From Amorphochlora amoebiformis (taxonomy: Eukaryota; Cercozoa; Chlorarachniophyceae), in NCBI GenBank assembly GCA_054601695.1, contig BAAHQB010000138.1, positions 124,001 to 188,000 of the forward strand: a stretch of DNA of 64,000 nt, in the 5' to 3' direction. The notes under the pieces were generated by a model. The model saw only the letters and a list, made by a program, of their open reading frames with translations. It was not told where the DNA came from and made no database searches. Both the position numbers and the translations under genes were made by a program. Each line of letters opens with the position of its first letter. Position 1 is the first letter of the stretch. Below, piece after piece: positions 1 through 41,264 of this stretch.

Positions 1-177
1 CTCGCTTTCTCACAGGCTAATAGTTGTATGTGTACCTGCAACGACGCCTTGTTCGCTTCATTTGTCCGAAAAGGACAATTTCCAGCATCCCAAAGAAGCA
101 ACATAAGACAACACACCAAAACACACGCCAGTATTTAAATAGGAGACACTGCCGGGTGGAATTATAAAAACACAACA

Positions 178-985
178 TTATTTCGTACGCGATGCCCCAA
201 CATCCTTAGACCAACCCATCGCCCTCCCCAAACCTCTTATGACTGGCCGTATTCCGACACCAGAAAAACCAGCTAGCTATATAAGTGATAGTGATAACAT
301 TTTACCCCGTTTCTTCCCCCACTGGTTTTGGGGCACACTCTCTTCCTTTCAGTCCTAGCCATCTCTTTCTCGGCCGGGTTATTTTCCTGCGTGAAAATAT
401 GGTTGAGAGACACTGCGTTTCGGTGAAGAGAGCAAGCGAGGATGAAAGCAGGGGGACTGGTTGGTGAGAACATCGGGGTTCTGTAGCGGTAACAAAATGT
501 CGAATACATCACGGGGTTCAGGGGGTGGAGTGGAGATCTGCAACATACTGATTGCTGGTTGGAGGACAAACTCGCTTGAGCCCTGCCGTTGGAACGTAGG
601 CGCATCACCTCAGCTCCGGGCCCCTAAGTATTCAATACAACCGAGGAGATACTCAGATTTGCAAGGCGATCGGACAAATTTCCGCACCTTTCTATCCTCT
701 TCGCCCGGTAACCCGGCTTCCGGTTGATTATTCTCCTTAGATTCCCCTGGTCGTGGTAGGGATATATCTGGTGTTTCTTTATCCGTACCTCGGCGGATCT
801 CTCCGATTATGCCCTGCGCGGATTCACGTCAAATATGCCTGTTGAGAGGTTTGACATGTGATGTTGTAGACCTTTAAAGTGTTCTCAGGTTTCCCGAGCA
901 CGTTGGCTGAGATCAATGTACGGCGTTGCAGGGAATTCTTGTCCGTTGAGATCTTGGTCATGGTGTTGATTCTGTTTAGAATGTC
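178..985 (-). CDS. Small four-exon gene, function unknown
   Basis: Exons read on the minus strand are 985-872, 813-688, 386-306 and 276-178, all joined in phase 0, with TAA at 180-178. The two larger introns end in good acceptors (ATCCGCGCAG, TTTTCACGCAG); the last intron is only 29 bases (305-277). The product is hydrophilic in the middle (ENNPAEKEMARTERKR at the start of exon 3) and Gly/Arg-rich at the C-terminus (GVGIRPVIRGLGRAMGW). I do not recognise the family. The start is uncertain: the first ATG inside the exon is at 961; an ATG at 1035 would require a 17-base intron (1002-986); the frame is also open further upstream without an ATG. It is divergent from the DHHC gene at 1251. Base composition is ordinary and there are no (TA)n arrays in this gene. 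Confidence 0.6.
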
Positions 986-1035
986 CTGATAGGAATGAAT
1001 ACATATTTGCAGTTTTCTCCCAAAACAAGTCGCAT

Positions 1036-1250
1036 CCCGTCGGGAAAATATGGGACGTCGCAACAGGAACAATGCAGGGAATATTAGGCTATTCGCCTAC
1101 CTGAGCAATTCCCTTGAACATATACCAACCAACAATTTCTCAACGTGTGCAAAGGGCGCCACAGCCCGTGCTTAATCCCGGGTTTTCAAACAGTCCCTGA
1201 TTTCTGTCTCTTGTGCGTCTCGGGAGAAACTGTCACATTGCGTGACATCA
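1036..1250. promoter_or_regulatory. Divergent intergenic region
   Basis: About 215 bases separate the likely 5' end of the minus-strand gene from the ATG of the DHHC gene. No open frame continues across it and it holds no simple-sequence array, so it is the obvious place for a bidirectional promoter. I see no canonical TATA box or other motif that I would name. Confidence 0.4.
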
Positions 1251-18309
<17,059 letters not shown>

Positions 18310-18359
18310 CTGTAAGTTCAGCATTCAATGTACAGAAAGTACAACTATATATACATATG

Positions 18360-18416
<57 letters not shown>

Positions 18417-18547
18417 GAGAGTATATAAATATATACATATATATATATATATACTTATATGTACATTTAATCAGTACAATGTGGCGTATCACAATGGAAA
18501 ACATATTTATTAAATATATATCTGTATATATATATATATACATATAA

Positions 18548-18602
<55 letters not shown>

Positions 18603-18623
18603 ATATATACATATATACATATG

Positions 18624-18806
<183 letters not shown>

Positions 18807-18957
18807 GTATGTACATATATTTATACATATTTGAATGTGTAGACATACACACACACACACACACACAACATATATATATATCTATATATATATATATATA
18901 TATATGTTTTAAATGACCCATGTTTAAGCATGCTCCAGCTCCCAAACCTAAATATAA

Positions 18958-19013
<56 letters not shown>

Positions 19014-19030
19014 CCACACATTATGTATAC

Positions 19031-30061
<11,031 letters not shown>

Positions 30062-30068
30062 CTTGTGA

Positions 30069-30126
<58 letters not shown>

Positions 30127-30342
30127 ATACATACATACATACATACATACGTGTTCGTGCACCCTTTTGTGTAGTCGAAGTGTCGTTTCTTCTTGGAAGT
30201 ATGTAGGCTATGCGCGGCATTTATGACGTGCTAGACCACTTTTTCGGTTGGTGAATTACCTTTTGCATGTGACATATAAATATATGTGTGTGTGTTTGTG
30301 TGTGGGTATATGAAGATATATTACCTTTGCATGTGACATAAA

Positions 30343-30398
<56 letters not shown>

Positions 30399-30531
30399 TG
30401 TATATATGTATATATATATAGATATGTTATAGTATGCATATATGTATAATGACAATTTGAGTTGGTGTACTAAACTTTTACCTGTGTGTATACAAATATG
30501 AATGTTCTTATATAGACATGTGTATTTATGT

Positions 30532-30575
<44 letters not shown>

Positions 30576-30578
30576 CAT

Positions 30579-30633
<55 letters not shown>

Positions 30634-30641
30634 TATATGTT

Positions 30642-30673
<32 letters not shown>

Positions 30674-30779
30674 TATATACATATACATATATACATATAT
30701 ATAATATATATATACATATATATATATATATAAATGTTTGTGTATGTGTACATACATATGTATGTGTGTATATGCATAT

Positions 30780-30826
<47 letters not shown>

Positions 30827-31204
30827 ATATACATATACTACATACATACATATAACACATAACATACATAATACATAGACATATATTTTCGCACATACAT
30901 CCAAACAAATTTCATAGACAATCTAAAACACACATATCCATTCACTCTTCATAACCCAACCAAACCTAAAAAATATACTCAAAAGTTTAAAAATAAAACT
31001 AAAACGCCCAACCCTCTTCCTCCCCTACACCTGTTGGCGTCAAGTTGCCGTCAACCCATCGCCCGTTATATGTAAATTTACTCTTTTCATTCTTATTGTT
31101 TTAAGAACATGTAAAATGTGATTAGAGTTACTTCATTCTTATGGTAGTTTTATTGACCTTTAACTAAAAACATAAAAAACACTAATAGTCTTTTCAAATT
31201 CAGG
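30062..31204. other. Gap between divergent genes
   Basis: Contains (TA)n blocks, R1 copy 3, a local duplication of TTACCTTTTGCATGTGACAT (30258 and 30323), and AT-rich unique sequence at 30890-31200 with an ordinary look. The first exon of the minus-strand rhodanese-like gene should lie here because exon 30061 starts in phase 2, but I could not pick it. Promoters of both genes are expected here. Confidence 0.4.
30178..30250 (-). repeat. Dispersed repeat R1, copy 3
   Basis: On the minus strand it reads AAAAGTGGTCTAGCACGTCA and then CGCGCATAGCCTACATACTT, matching the copy at 21320-21405. Confidence 0.6.
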
Positions 31205-31580
31205 ATGATTATTAGAGCCAAGATCTGCCCTCACAGCTTGCGTTCCGTCCTGACAGTTTTGCATGGCCGTTGTGGGTACGTATATGTCTTCTGAACCGAG
31301 GTGGCCGTGAAAGGTTTTGAGAGAGATAAATGCTATCTACCCGTGTATCTTGCTTTTTAAAAACCTGCGTTTTGTTTTTAGTCATGAAATATTTCCAGAG
31401 TGGGGGAGGGGAAGGGGGGTTTTGATGTCAGCGAAACAATGAGACAGGGAAGAGAAAGGGAGGAGAAAGAGAGAGGCATGTCGTGTGTACATGTGGTTGA
31501 TTGACAGTGAAGTACTTCGTCCGAGCGTACATATGTACGTGGGTATTTCCAAGCATTCATATGAATATGCATATAATACA

Positions 31581-31637
<57 letters not shown>

Positions 31638-31792
31638 ATTACATTTATAGATAATATACTTACAATGAATCCGTTTGTATCGTATCAGGTGAATATTTAT
31701 TATGGACATGTATGTGTACTCTAATATATAACATATATTTATACTTATACATATTTATATATTTATATATATATATATATATAATATTATAT

Positions 31793-31839
<47 letters not shown>

Positions 31840-31985
31840 AATATCACTCCCAGCAACTAGGTCACAATTCACAGATGCCTCGTTCAGAGTAATTCCCCGT
31901 TCCTTATCCTAAAAGAAAACCTTAAATACACGTATAAATGTATGAATACGTACATCAATACAATATTTGTATATTTATATGTATG

Positions 31986-32031
<46 letters not shown>

Positions 32032-32161
32032 CATAAACATGTATATGGATATATGCATGGATGTTGATTACACATATAATATACATAATATATTATATAT
32101 ATATATATATACATAAATGTATATATGTGTGTGTAAATAATATATATATATATACCCTTAC

Positions 32162-32205
<44 letters not shown>

Positions 32206-32444
32206 TATGTGTTTAAATATATAAATAGACCCTTACCTACCAAACCTCAACCTAGACCCTGCATCGAGGACACAGCAAAATCTCGAAAATCTCCTAAACA
32301 CGGCCGAATGCCCAGCCTAAGGCTTCCAGGAATTTCCAAGTGTGGGGGGAAGAGCGCTGGCGAGTACGAGTTGCCGACAAAGGTGTATTGATTTGTTTTT
32401 TATTGTATCGGTTTTCGGAAGGTGTTTGTGTTTGTGCATGTATG

Positions 32445-32477
<33 letters not shown>

Positions 32478-32558
32478 GTATATGTGTATCTGTATAATGT
32501 GATATTTTTATCCATCGTGCTACATGTTATATTATCATATTTGCTTATACATATAATA

Positions 32559-32617
<59 letters not shown>

Positions 32618-32773
32618 ATACATATATTATATATACATCTTCGTTTACATGAATGCATATTTATATGGTATAAGTGTAAGCATATGAAGGCCTGGCAACA
32701 ACATCGAAGAATCATCAATGAAACACTACATAAGCCTGATATAGATCCGAACTCACGGTAATATATATTAATA

Positions 32774-32820
<47 letters not shown>

Positions 32821-33101
32821 TGTACATATGTATGTATATATATATATATATAATATATTATATATTCATATTTATATATATATATATATATATATATGAT
32901 ACATGGTAATAAAACAACAGAGAAATGCGACTTGCTGCGACGAAAAGCAAAATTAAAAAAACGGTATGGACGATATGAATGTACATATGTATACGTTTAT
33001 GGAAGAAATGAATGTACATATGTATACGTGTATGTGTGTGCGAGTGTACGTTTGTGCGTATACACCATACATATATTTATACATATATATATATATATGT
33101 G

Positions 33102-33142
<41 letters not shown>

Positions 33143-33377
33143 ATATATTATACACACACATATATATATGTGTGTGTACAATGTAATATATATCATGTAT
33201 CAGTAAATTTCGAAAAAATGTCGCAACATTGGAAAAATCAATAACATACATTAACATACATATATACATACATACATATCTTATACAGTCGCTTTCAAGT
33301 GCTCCGGGTGTAATTCCGAACCTCACGGGCCTACCAGTAATAAACCGCCTTTACTCTTGGGTAATATATACACACAC

Positions 33378-33409
<32 letters not shown>

Positions 33410-33414
33410 ACATA

Positions 33415-33460
<46 letters not shown>

Positions 33461-33960
33461 GGTCCCATTTTCTCCCTACGCTGACATACTCAGAGGAAAG
33501 AGGAGGGCAGGGTCGCCTCCTATACACTCAAAGAGACCCTTAAGATATAGGAACGATGGAAGACAATCCCATAGACCCCGGTTTGCTCTCTCGAAATTCT
33601 CGAATTTTCTAGAAATTCTCCTCGCAAGCTTTGATTTTTTAGAGTTTTCTGGAGGGCTATCACTCTTTTGAGAGACTCTAGCTATTTTTCACAATATATG
33701 GCCACAATTGATACAGACCTCACATACCGAGACACAGGCATAACATATACATATAAAATATATCTACATGTACATATACATATACATATATGTGTATAGG
33801 TAAATATGATATATATATATATATATATGTATATGTATGTACATATTTGAACATATTTCATACACATCACACGGAGACACAGGCAGGTTGAAAGCGTTTG
33901 ACAGATCACAAGAGATTATACTAACTTTTATACATATATATGTATATATTTATATATATG

Positions 33961-33991
<31 letters not shown>

Positions 33992-34004
33992 TTATATATA
34001 ACAT

Positions 34005-34039
<35 letters not shown>

Positions 34040-34290
34040 GTATGTATAATATGTATATATATATATATATATATGTAGATATGTAGATATATGTGTGTAT
34101 ACAGAGAAAAGTCTCCTCCTATATCTGCGGACCCATGGAAACATTTACCGGACTCTTCGCGAAGACAAGAGGTATATTTGTATATTGCATATTTTAATTT
34201 ACATATATCTGCATGTACAATATATATATATATATATATATATACATGTGTGTGTGTGTGTGTGTGTAAATGTAATATGTAAACATAATG

Positions 34291-34332
<42 letters not shown>

Positions 34333-34402
34333 CATATCATACACAACATAAATATATCCCCAGGCTGAGAGACCCGTCAAGAACCTCAAGGCAACTATCT
34401 AA
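31205..34402 (+). CDS. About 200-residue basic protein, function unknown
   Basis: Nine exons: 31205-31275, 31875-31931, 32256-32382, 32681-32757, 32921-32963, 33289-33360, 33462-33511, 34105-34171 and 34364-34402 (TAA). They sum to 603 bases (200 residues) and every junction agrees in phase. The protein starts [12 protein letters not shown] and is basic throughout ([63 protein letters not shown]). No family is recognised. Exon 31875-31931 is uncertain because the opposite strand there also has an exon-like frame with a strong acceptor; leaving it out also keeps the frame. The donor after 33511 is weak (GTCGCC); reading on gives a stop at 33671, but that tail looks non-coding. The ATG at 31205 follows an acceptor-like TTCAG, so an upstream exon is possible. 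(TA)n separates the middle exons. Confidence 0.6.
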
Positions 34403-34498
34403 CATACAAAATATTTACATACCGATACATATATATATGTATATACCAACACCTCCACATTCATGAATACAAATACTCATCCTCTGAAAAATTCTCAC

Positions 34499-34547
34499 CC
34501 CCAACCCTAACCCTAACCCTCACCCTAACCCTAATCCTAACCCTCAG
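34499..34547 (+). repeat. Telomere-repeat block ending in a splice acceptor
   Basis: About eight CCCTAA-type units (some CCCTCA or CCTAAT) run directly into CCCTCAG, which is immediately followed by an open, ATG-starting exon. No spacer separates the array from the AG. Confidence 0.85.
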
Positions 34548-34961
34548 ATGTGCGCTCAAATAGAGAGCTCGGACCCGATTTTCCGAAAAAAACGGGCTAC
34601 GTCGCTCGCCCCCGGCAGAGGAAGAAGGGGGGGGGGGGTTGAGTCAGGTAGTAGGAGCCCGAATACACCGTCTAGACGACCGCATCCTAGTTGGTGGGCA
34701 TTTTTTTTTTTTTTTTTAATTTTTTTTTTTTTTTTTCATTCTATTTTTTAGACTTATTATATATATATATATATACATATATAATATATAGAAATATATT
34801 GTATTAACATAGTGTCTAATATAAACCTTTTCCAGGTGGTCTCCGACGAAAAAGATGGAGGATTATGCAGACGATCGCTGGCCAAAGGTTCTCTTTTTTT
34901 CTCCTCTTCTCTCACACTTCCCTCAATCTCTTCTCTCTATACACACACACACATATATATC

Positions 34962-35028
<67 letters not shown>

Positions 35029-35147
35029 GTATGTATATAAATAAATTTATATATCTTTTTGTTACCGATACCTAACTCTTCTTTTTCTCTCTATTCTTTG
35101 TCTAGCTCTCTCAAACCCTTTATTTTCCCTTAATGAGAAATATTTAA
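34548..35147 (+). CDS. Tentative small three-exon gene
   Basis: Exon 34836-34887 has an excellent acceptor (CCTTTTCCAG) and in one frame reads [11 protein letters not shown]; the next exon 35106-35147 (acceptor TTTGTCTAG) gives [12 protein letters not shown] and TAA in matching phase. The exon from 34548 ([19 protein letters not shown], donor GTAGTA at 34652) fits only if a different frame is used downstream, which also stays open to a stop. So a gene is likely but its frame is undecided. A run of 12 G lies in the first exon and two long T runs (34700-34735) in the first intron. No family is recognised. Confidence 0.4.
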
Positions 35148-35197
35148 TTATTACTATTATTATTATTGTCGTTACTACATACAAATATACTGTATAT

Positions 35198-35229
<32 letters not shown>

Positions 35230-35436
35230 TTATATATGTGTGTATATGAAATGTAAAATATATGGACATACATATAAAGGAATATGCATTTATATATAAA
35301 CATCAAATATGCATATGTTGGTGTAACATCAAATATAATAATAATAATATATATATATATATACTAAAACAAAAATCTATACGTTGAAGACAATATGTTT
35401 TAATATACAAATGTTCATTTTTTAAGTGACAAGATT

Positions 35437-35518
<82 letters not shown>

Positions 35519-35542
35519 CATATACATATATACATGTATAGA

Positions 35543-35588
<46 letters not shown>

Positions 35589-35616
35589 CATATATATATA
35601 TATGTTTGTAACATAG

Positions 35617-35683
35617 ATTAAAAAGTCAAAGCCTCTGAGCCCAAGTTACCAACGCAAGCTAAAAAAAGAGGTATATAATACAC

Positions 35684-35734
<51 letters not shown>

Positions 35735-35929
35735 ATATAATATAAATGTAATATATGTTGTGTTCACCTACTTTTTCATCTCGCATATTATATTCGTCGT
35801 AATTAATCCTAACCCTTCACACTTTTGGCAAGTTGAAAGAACATAGAAATATGCAAATAAATATATATAATATATATATATATATATTATACATATATAA
35901 ATACACACATATATATATATATATAGGTA

Positions 35930-35968
<39 letters not shown>

Positions 35969-35979
35969 CAGATATATTT

Positions 35980-36033
<54 letters not shown>

Positions 36034-36088
36034 TGTGTGCGTCTGTAGTATTGTATAGTTTTTACACAGAATATCTTTATAAATGTGC

Positions 36089-36124
<36 letters not shown>

Positions 36125-36136
36125 GCAAATATATAT

Positions 36137-36167
<31 letters not shown>

Positions 36168-36428
36168 AATATTATATATATATATATATATATATGTATG
36201 CATTTTTGTATATTTATATGTAAATTGTGTACATATTAATATGTATATTATATATTACATACAATATTGTATAGATTAAAAAGTCAAGCCCCATGAGCCC
36301 GACTTACCAACGCAAGCTACGGAGACATGTATTTATATAGTAGATATATATATATATATATTATTTATTTATAGATACATATATATATATATACATATAT
36401 ATTATACAATATATATTATACATATATA

Positions 36429-36459
<31 letters not shown>

Positions 36460-36991
36460 CTGTTAATATATACGTATATGTAATGTCTATATATGTTGTC
36501 GCGGCCTCTTCTTCATTATGAGCGTGGTTTCTCTTTTGTAGTTGGTTTTGCTTGACTAATATATGGCCTACCACCTCGCTTTGTGAAATTCCATTTTGCA
36601 ACAGCCCCTCCAATGTCAAATCTATCAAACTCCTTAGCAATGTGGCCAGGACTCTATGAATCTAGAAATAGTGGAATCCAACACGTGTCCCAAATTTGAT
36701 GTTGCAGCCGAAGATTTGTCCATATCACGATGTTATTTCTTTAGAAAAAAAAGCTTTGCATGCTTCGCTAAGCTTAGTATTATTTAATTTTGTTTGGGGA
36801 GGCTATCTAGGCTATGGCTTCTTGCAGACAAACTAGCCCGCTTTTTTACGGGAAATTCAACTTCGGACCTTCTGAAGAAGGATAGCAAAGCTGAGGTTTT
36901 CCAGCAGATGATTAGTATCTCGCTAGCAAAACTAACAACACAAAGCTAGGTACACCGCGTAGAGGTTGATTATTGTACCCGATATATTATG

Positions 36992-37036
<45 letters not shown>

Positions 37037-37050
37037 ATGTGTGTGTGCAA

Positions 37051-37094
<44 letters not shown>

Positions 37095-37395
37095 ACGCTT
37101 GTATATGAAACTTTAAATTGACCTAAATTATTCCTAAATTCGACACTTTAGTCGAAAAAAGACGGGAAAATATCAAAATCAAACTTTAAAATCACCCAAA
37201 CTAATCGTAACCCGGACATTACAGTTGGGTTCAAAGAACGCGAGTAAACATTCGTACGTGTCAAGATCTGCCAATGCTTCGGTTAGTCATATTTGTATAA
37301 TATACTGAGATACATGAATTATTTATATATTTGTACATATATATATATATATAATACAATACAATATAATATAATGTAATATAATATATATACAC

Positions 37396-37435
<40 letters not shown>

Positions 37436-37525
37436 GTTGGCAATGTGGGGGGGTAAAAAAAGGCTAAAATTGAAGAAAAAAAGAAAGAAAAAGGTCCTCA
37501 TATATCCTTCATTTATATTGTAATT

Positions 37526-37587
<62 letters not shown>

Positions 37588-37866
37588 ATATATATATATA
37601 TATGTATATACGTATGTATGCATGTAAATGTATAGTCCTTACAATCTACAATGTATATATTATGTATACAAGCGTACTCAATATCGGTATGTGTGTCTTC
37701 TCCTCCTCCCGCTTCTTCCCTTATTAATCGTACAAAGTAAATATATATATACACATATACATATATATACATATATATATATATAAACATATATATATAT
37801 ATATATATATCTGATACTGTCTCTCTCCCTCATTCTCTCTCCTCTCTCTCTCACTATCCTTTATGA

Positions 37867-37898
<32 letters not shown>

Positions 37899-38166
37899 CT
37901 TCTCGCTTTCCCTTGCTTTCTCTCCTCTTTCCCCCTCTCTCGATATGTGCTACTCTCTCTTTCTCTCACTTCACGTGTAGCTCTCTCTTTCTCTTCGCTC
38001 TCTTTCTCTTCGCTCTCTTTCTCTTCGCTCTCTTTCTCTCTCTCTCCTCTCGCTCTCCAAGCAACATTTATCCGTCTGAAGTATATATTACATAATAGGA
38101 GAAGCAAGTAGGTGAGAGGGTCGTTTGTTCCCTCGCAATGCCTGAGCCTGAGGCTTGGCAGGTCTG

Positions 38167-38202
<36 letters not shown>

Positions 38203-38243
38203 ATATATATATATTATATATTATATGTATATAATATATATAC

Positions 38244-38291
<48 letters not shown>

Positions 38292-38318
38292 CGTATGTGT
38301 GTGTGTGTATGTATATGT

Positions 38319-38380
<62 letters not shown>

Positions 38381-38405
38381 TGTGTCTGTGTATATATATA
38401 TATGT

Positions 38406-38477
<72 letters not shown>

Positions 38478-38599
38478 AATATATAAATTTAGATATTGTA
38501 TTACATTTCTCTGTCTGCGTGTGTGAATACATGCTAATGCTACCCCCATTATCATAAAAGTTCTATAAATACAGACATCAATGTATGTATATATTTGTA

Positions 38600-38633
<34 letters not shown>

Positions 38634-38763
38634 GACTCCCAACAAATCTGAAGATTCGTTTCGAAACATCTTTCGGCCAGTGGAGGTCATATTATATTAC
38701 TATTACTAGGATATAGTAAAAATACACATCTAGCTTCGAGAGGTCTTTCCCATTTATGAATAT

Positions 38764-38795
<32 letters not shown>

Positions 38796-38899
38796 GTAGA
38801 TTGTTAGTTTTTGAAATCCATATTGCCACTAATATGACTTTTATTATATTACTATGCAACATAATATGATACTACACTTACACATTTATATATATCTGT

Positions 38900-38943
<44 letters not shown>

Positions 38944-38976
38944 AGCTATCTCTAGTGTACATTCATGTATGTATTC

Positions 38977-39041
<65 letters not shown>

Positions 39042-39115
39042 TCGTATATTATAATAGCACGAATACGACCTCTCGAACTACCGGAAGAAAGACGACATTC
39101 TCACAAAACTAGAAG

Positions 39116-39150
<35 letters not shown>

Positions 39151-39161
39151 GTGTGTATGTG

Positions 39162-39242
<81 letters not shown>

Positions 39243-39334
39243 ATATCATAGTGTATATATATATATATATGATTAACTCTAACCGTAGGGGGATCTTGAG
39301 GAGAAAAGAAGGCACGAAAAGAAAACGGTTTTTA

Positions 39335-39396
<62 letters not shown>

Positions 39397-39585
39397 TATG
39401 TCAATGTGTGTCTGTGTGTATGCAGATGTATATGTATATATTATATATCTATCAACATGCATATTATAGGTGAACCTAATGGAGAAACGGGGAAGACAGC
39501 AGAAAATAGAGGTAACAATACCAACTTACATACAATAAGTATATATATATATACATATATATATATGTACATATATGTGTATATA

Positions 39586-39623
<38 letters not shown>

Positions 39624-39741
39624 TACATATAAATATTATCGATATATGGACAAATGTTTACACGTGTTGAATAATAGGCCGCCCGACGCAAGCTCGAGCG
39701 GAAGCAGCAAAGAGAGCGAAAAAGAAGAGAGGTCGAGAGAG

Positions 39742-39799
<58 letters not shown>

Positions 39800-40465
39800 T
39801 ATATATATTACATATATATTATATATATATTATATATATATATTATATATATATATATACATAGAGAAAGACAAAGAACGAGCAAGATGGAAAAGTCGTC
39901 TAAGAGAGAGAGAGTGGGAGAGGCAGAAAGAGAGAAGATTGCAAAAAAGTTAACAAAGATAAAGAAATTAAGAGAGAGAGCGCGAGAGAGAGAGAGAGCG
40001 AGAGAAGAGCGAGAGAGAGCGAGAGAGAGAGAGAGCGAGAAGAGAGAGAGCGAGAGAGAGAGAGAGAGAGAGAGAGACTGATAGACATACAGAGAGTGAG
40101 GGGAAAAATAGAGAGAATTTAGAAAAACCTGAGATAGAGAATCGAAGCGACCCAAACCCTTAACCCTGACACTAGACGTAAGCATAACCTCAGGAGAAAT
40201 TAAAGAAAGAAGCCATACTTGAACTAGAGGTAATCTTACCCTGACTCTGACCCTAAACCTTACTCACAAGTCTAACCCAACCTAACCCAAGACCCTAACC
40301 ATACCCTGACTCTATCTTATCCCGCCAATTTTATGCTAATCTCAGTCCTGCGATCTGAACCGAACTTGTAACCCTAACCTTCATCCATCCTAACCCTTGC
40401 CCTCTGGATAGGAGGAGAAGAAAGAGAAGGCAGCAAATAGGCCGCAAGTTTCCAAGTTTGTGTGA
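35617..40465 (+). CDS. Highly charged protein built of short phase-0 exons
   Basis: Exons: 35617-35670, 36275-36328, 37225-37281, 37437-37493, 38099-38161, 38635-38685, 39058-39114, 39289-39327, 39470-39511, 39678-39731 and a last exon 40412-40465 (TGA). Every one is a multiple of three and begins and ends in phase 0. The product is rich in Lys, Arg and Glu: [21 protein letters not shown] (a nuclear-localisation-like run), [61 protein letters not shown] nuclear RNA- or chromatin-associated role is a guess from composition; I recognise no domain. The first two exons are tandem duplicates. A GA-rich open frame at 39887-40081 could be a further exon, but 39731 joins 40412 without it. The 5' end is not found. 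The last intron carries degenerate telomere repeats. Confidence 0.65.
36275..36328 (+). repeat. Intact tandem duplicate exon of 35617-35670
   Basis: Both exons are exactly 54 bases, phase 0 at both ends, preceded by (C/T)ATAG and followed by a GT donor (GTATAT and GTATTT). They read [18 protein letters not shown] and [18 protein letters not shown]. The substitutions preserve the Ser-Pro pair and the basic tail. About 600 bases of (TA)n-rich intron separate them. They could be used in series or as alternatives. Confidence 0.8.
36329..37224 (-). other. Unique sequence with a possible minus-strand coding remnant
   Basis: On the minus strand an ATG near 36722 opens [18 protein letters not shown] and stops at TGC TAA near 36630; two other frames then stay open, one reading [19 protein letters not shown] and one reading [17 protein letters not shown]. 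Overlapping open frames like this suggest a frameshifted remnant or a nested element inside the intron of the charged-protein gene. No family is recognised. Confidence 0.3.
37820..38055. repeat. CT-rich tract
   Basis: CT dinucleotide runs and three tandem units of CTCTTTCTCTTCG near 37981-38030 lie on the coding strand of the charged-protein gene, upstream of its exon 38099-38161. Confidence 0.9.
39860..40081 (+). repeat. GA-rich tract, possibly partly coding
   Basis: AGAGAG and GCGAGAGA runs give an open plus-strand frame whose first part ([26 protein letters not shown]) looks coding before it degenerates into Arg-Glu repeats and a TGA. It may be an alternative terminal exon of the charged-protein gene. 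Confidence 0.5.
40145..40411 (+). repeat. Degenerate telomere repeats in the last intron
   Basis: Units such as CCCTAACC, CCCTGACT, CCTAACCC and CCTAACCTT, all in CCCTAA orientation on the coding strand, run up to CCCTCTGGATAG, the acceptor of the last exon of the charged-protein gene. Confidence 0.75.
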
Positions 40466-40497
40466 TATTTCAACTAAAATAGCGCAGATATAGTGGA

Positions 40498-40565
<68 letters not shown>

Positions 40566-40794
40566 CAGTATGCACATATACATGTATGTATGAAATTTCG
40601 AGCAATTTCAACCAAATGAAACCCGATTAATATGGTACATATTTTCATAACGTACGGATAATATTATACATATAAATATGGTGATTTCAACTAAATATGG
40701 CCCGGGTATCATCTAGTGTATATGAATAATATAATATATATATATATATATATATTCATACATATGCGTACATATGTACAGATACAAGCACATT

Positions 40795-41191
40795 CTAACC
40801 CAAACCCTAACCCGAACTCTAACCCTAACAATTACCCGACAGAAACGATTTTGATCAAGATGACGTCGATAAGGAGTTTATTGCTTCCGCTAGGTTCGAA
40901 ATCTAACCCTAATCGTAATCCTAACTCTAACCCTAAAACCCTAACCCTAATCCTTATCCTTTTTTCTGACCAAATACCAAAACCCGATGGTTATTCCTAA
41001 TCTCCCTCATAACCCTAACGCGAACCCTAGCGTGTAACCCGATCGAGTTGCAACCCTTAGCCTAAACCGTGATCTTAACCCTATTCTAATCCGCAATTTT
41101 AATCCCAATCCTAATCTAAAGCCTAAATGATTCTATTGCTGACCGTACAATACCCAAGCCTGACATATCCATAATCCTTTTCTAGCCGTAA

Positions 41192-41264
<73 letters not shown>

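Noticed and set aside
33462-33671. Long terminal exon ending at 33671 for the basic-protein gene
   Set aside because: The tail is a TTCTCGAA-type repeat also seen in non-coding places. Splicing at 33511 joins later exons in phase, though the donor is weak, so this remains possible.
38473-38571. Terminal or first exon near 38500
   Set aside because: Both strands offer short frames (plus [13 protein letters not shown], minus [12 protein letters not shown]) but the charged-protein gene continues in phase past this point, so neither is called.
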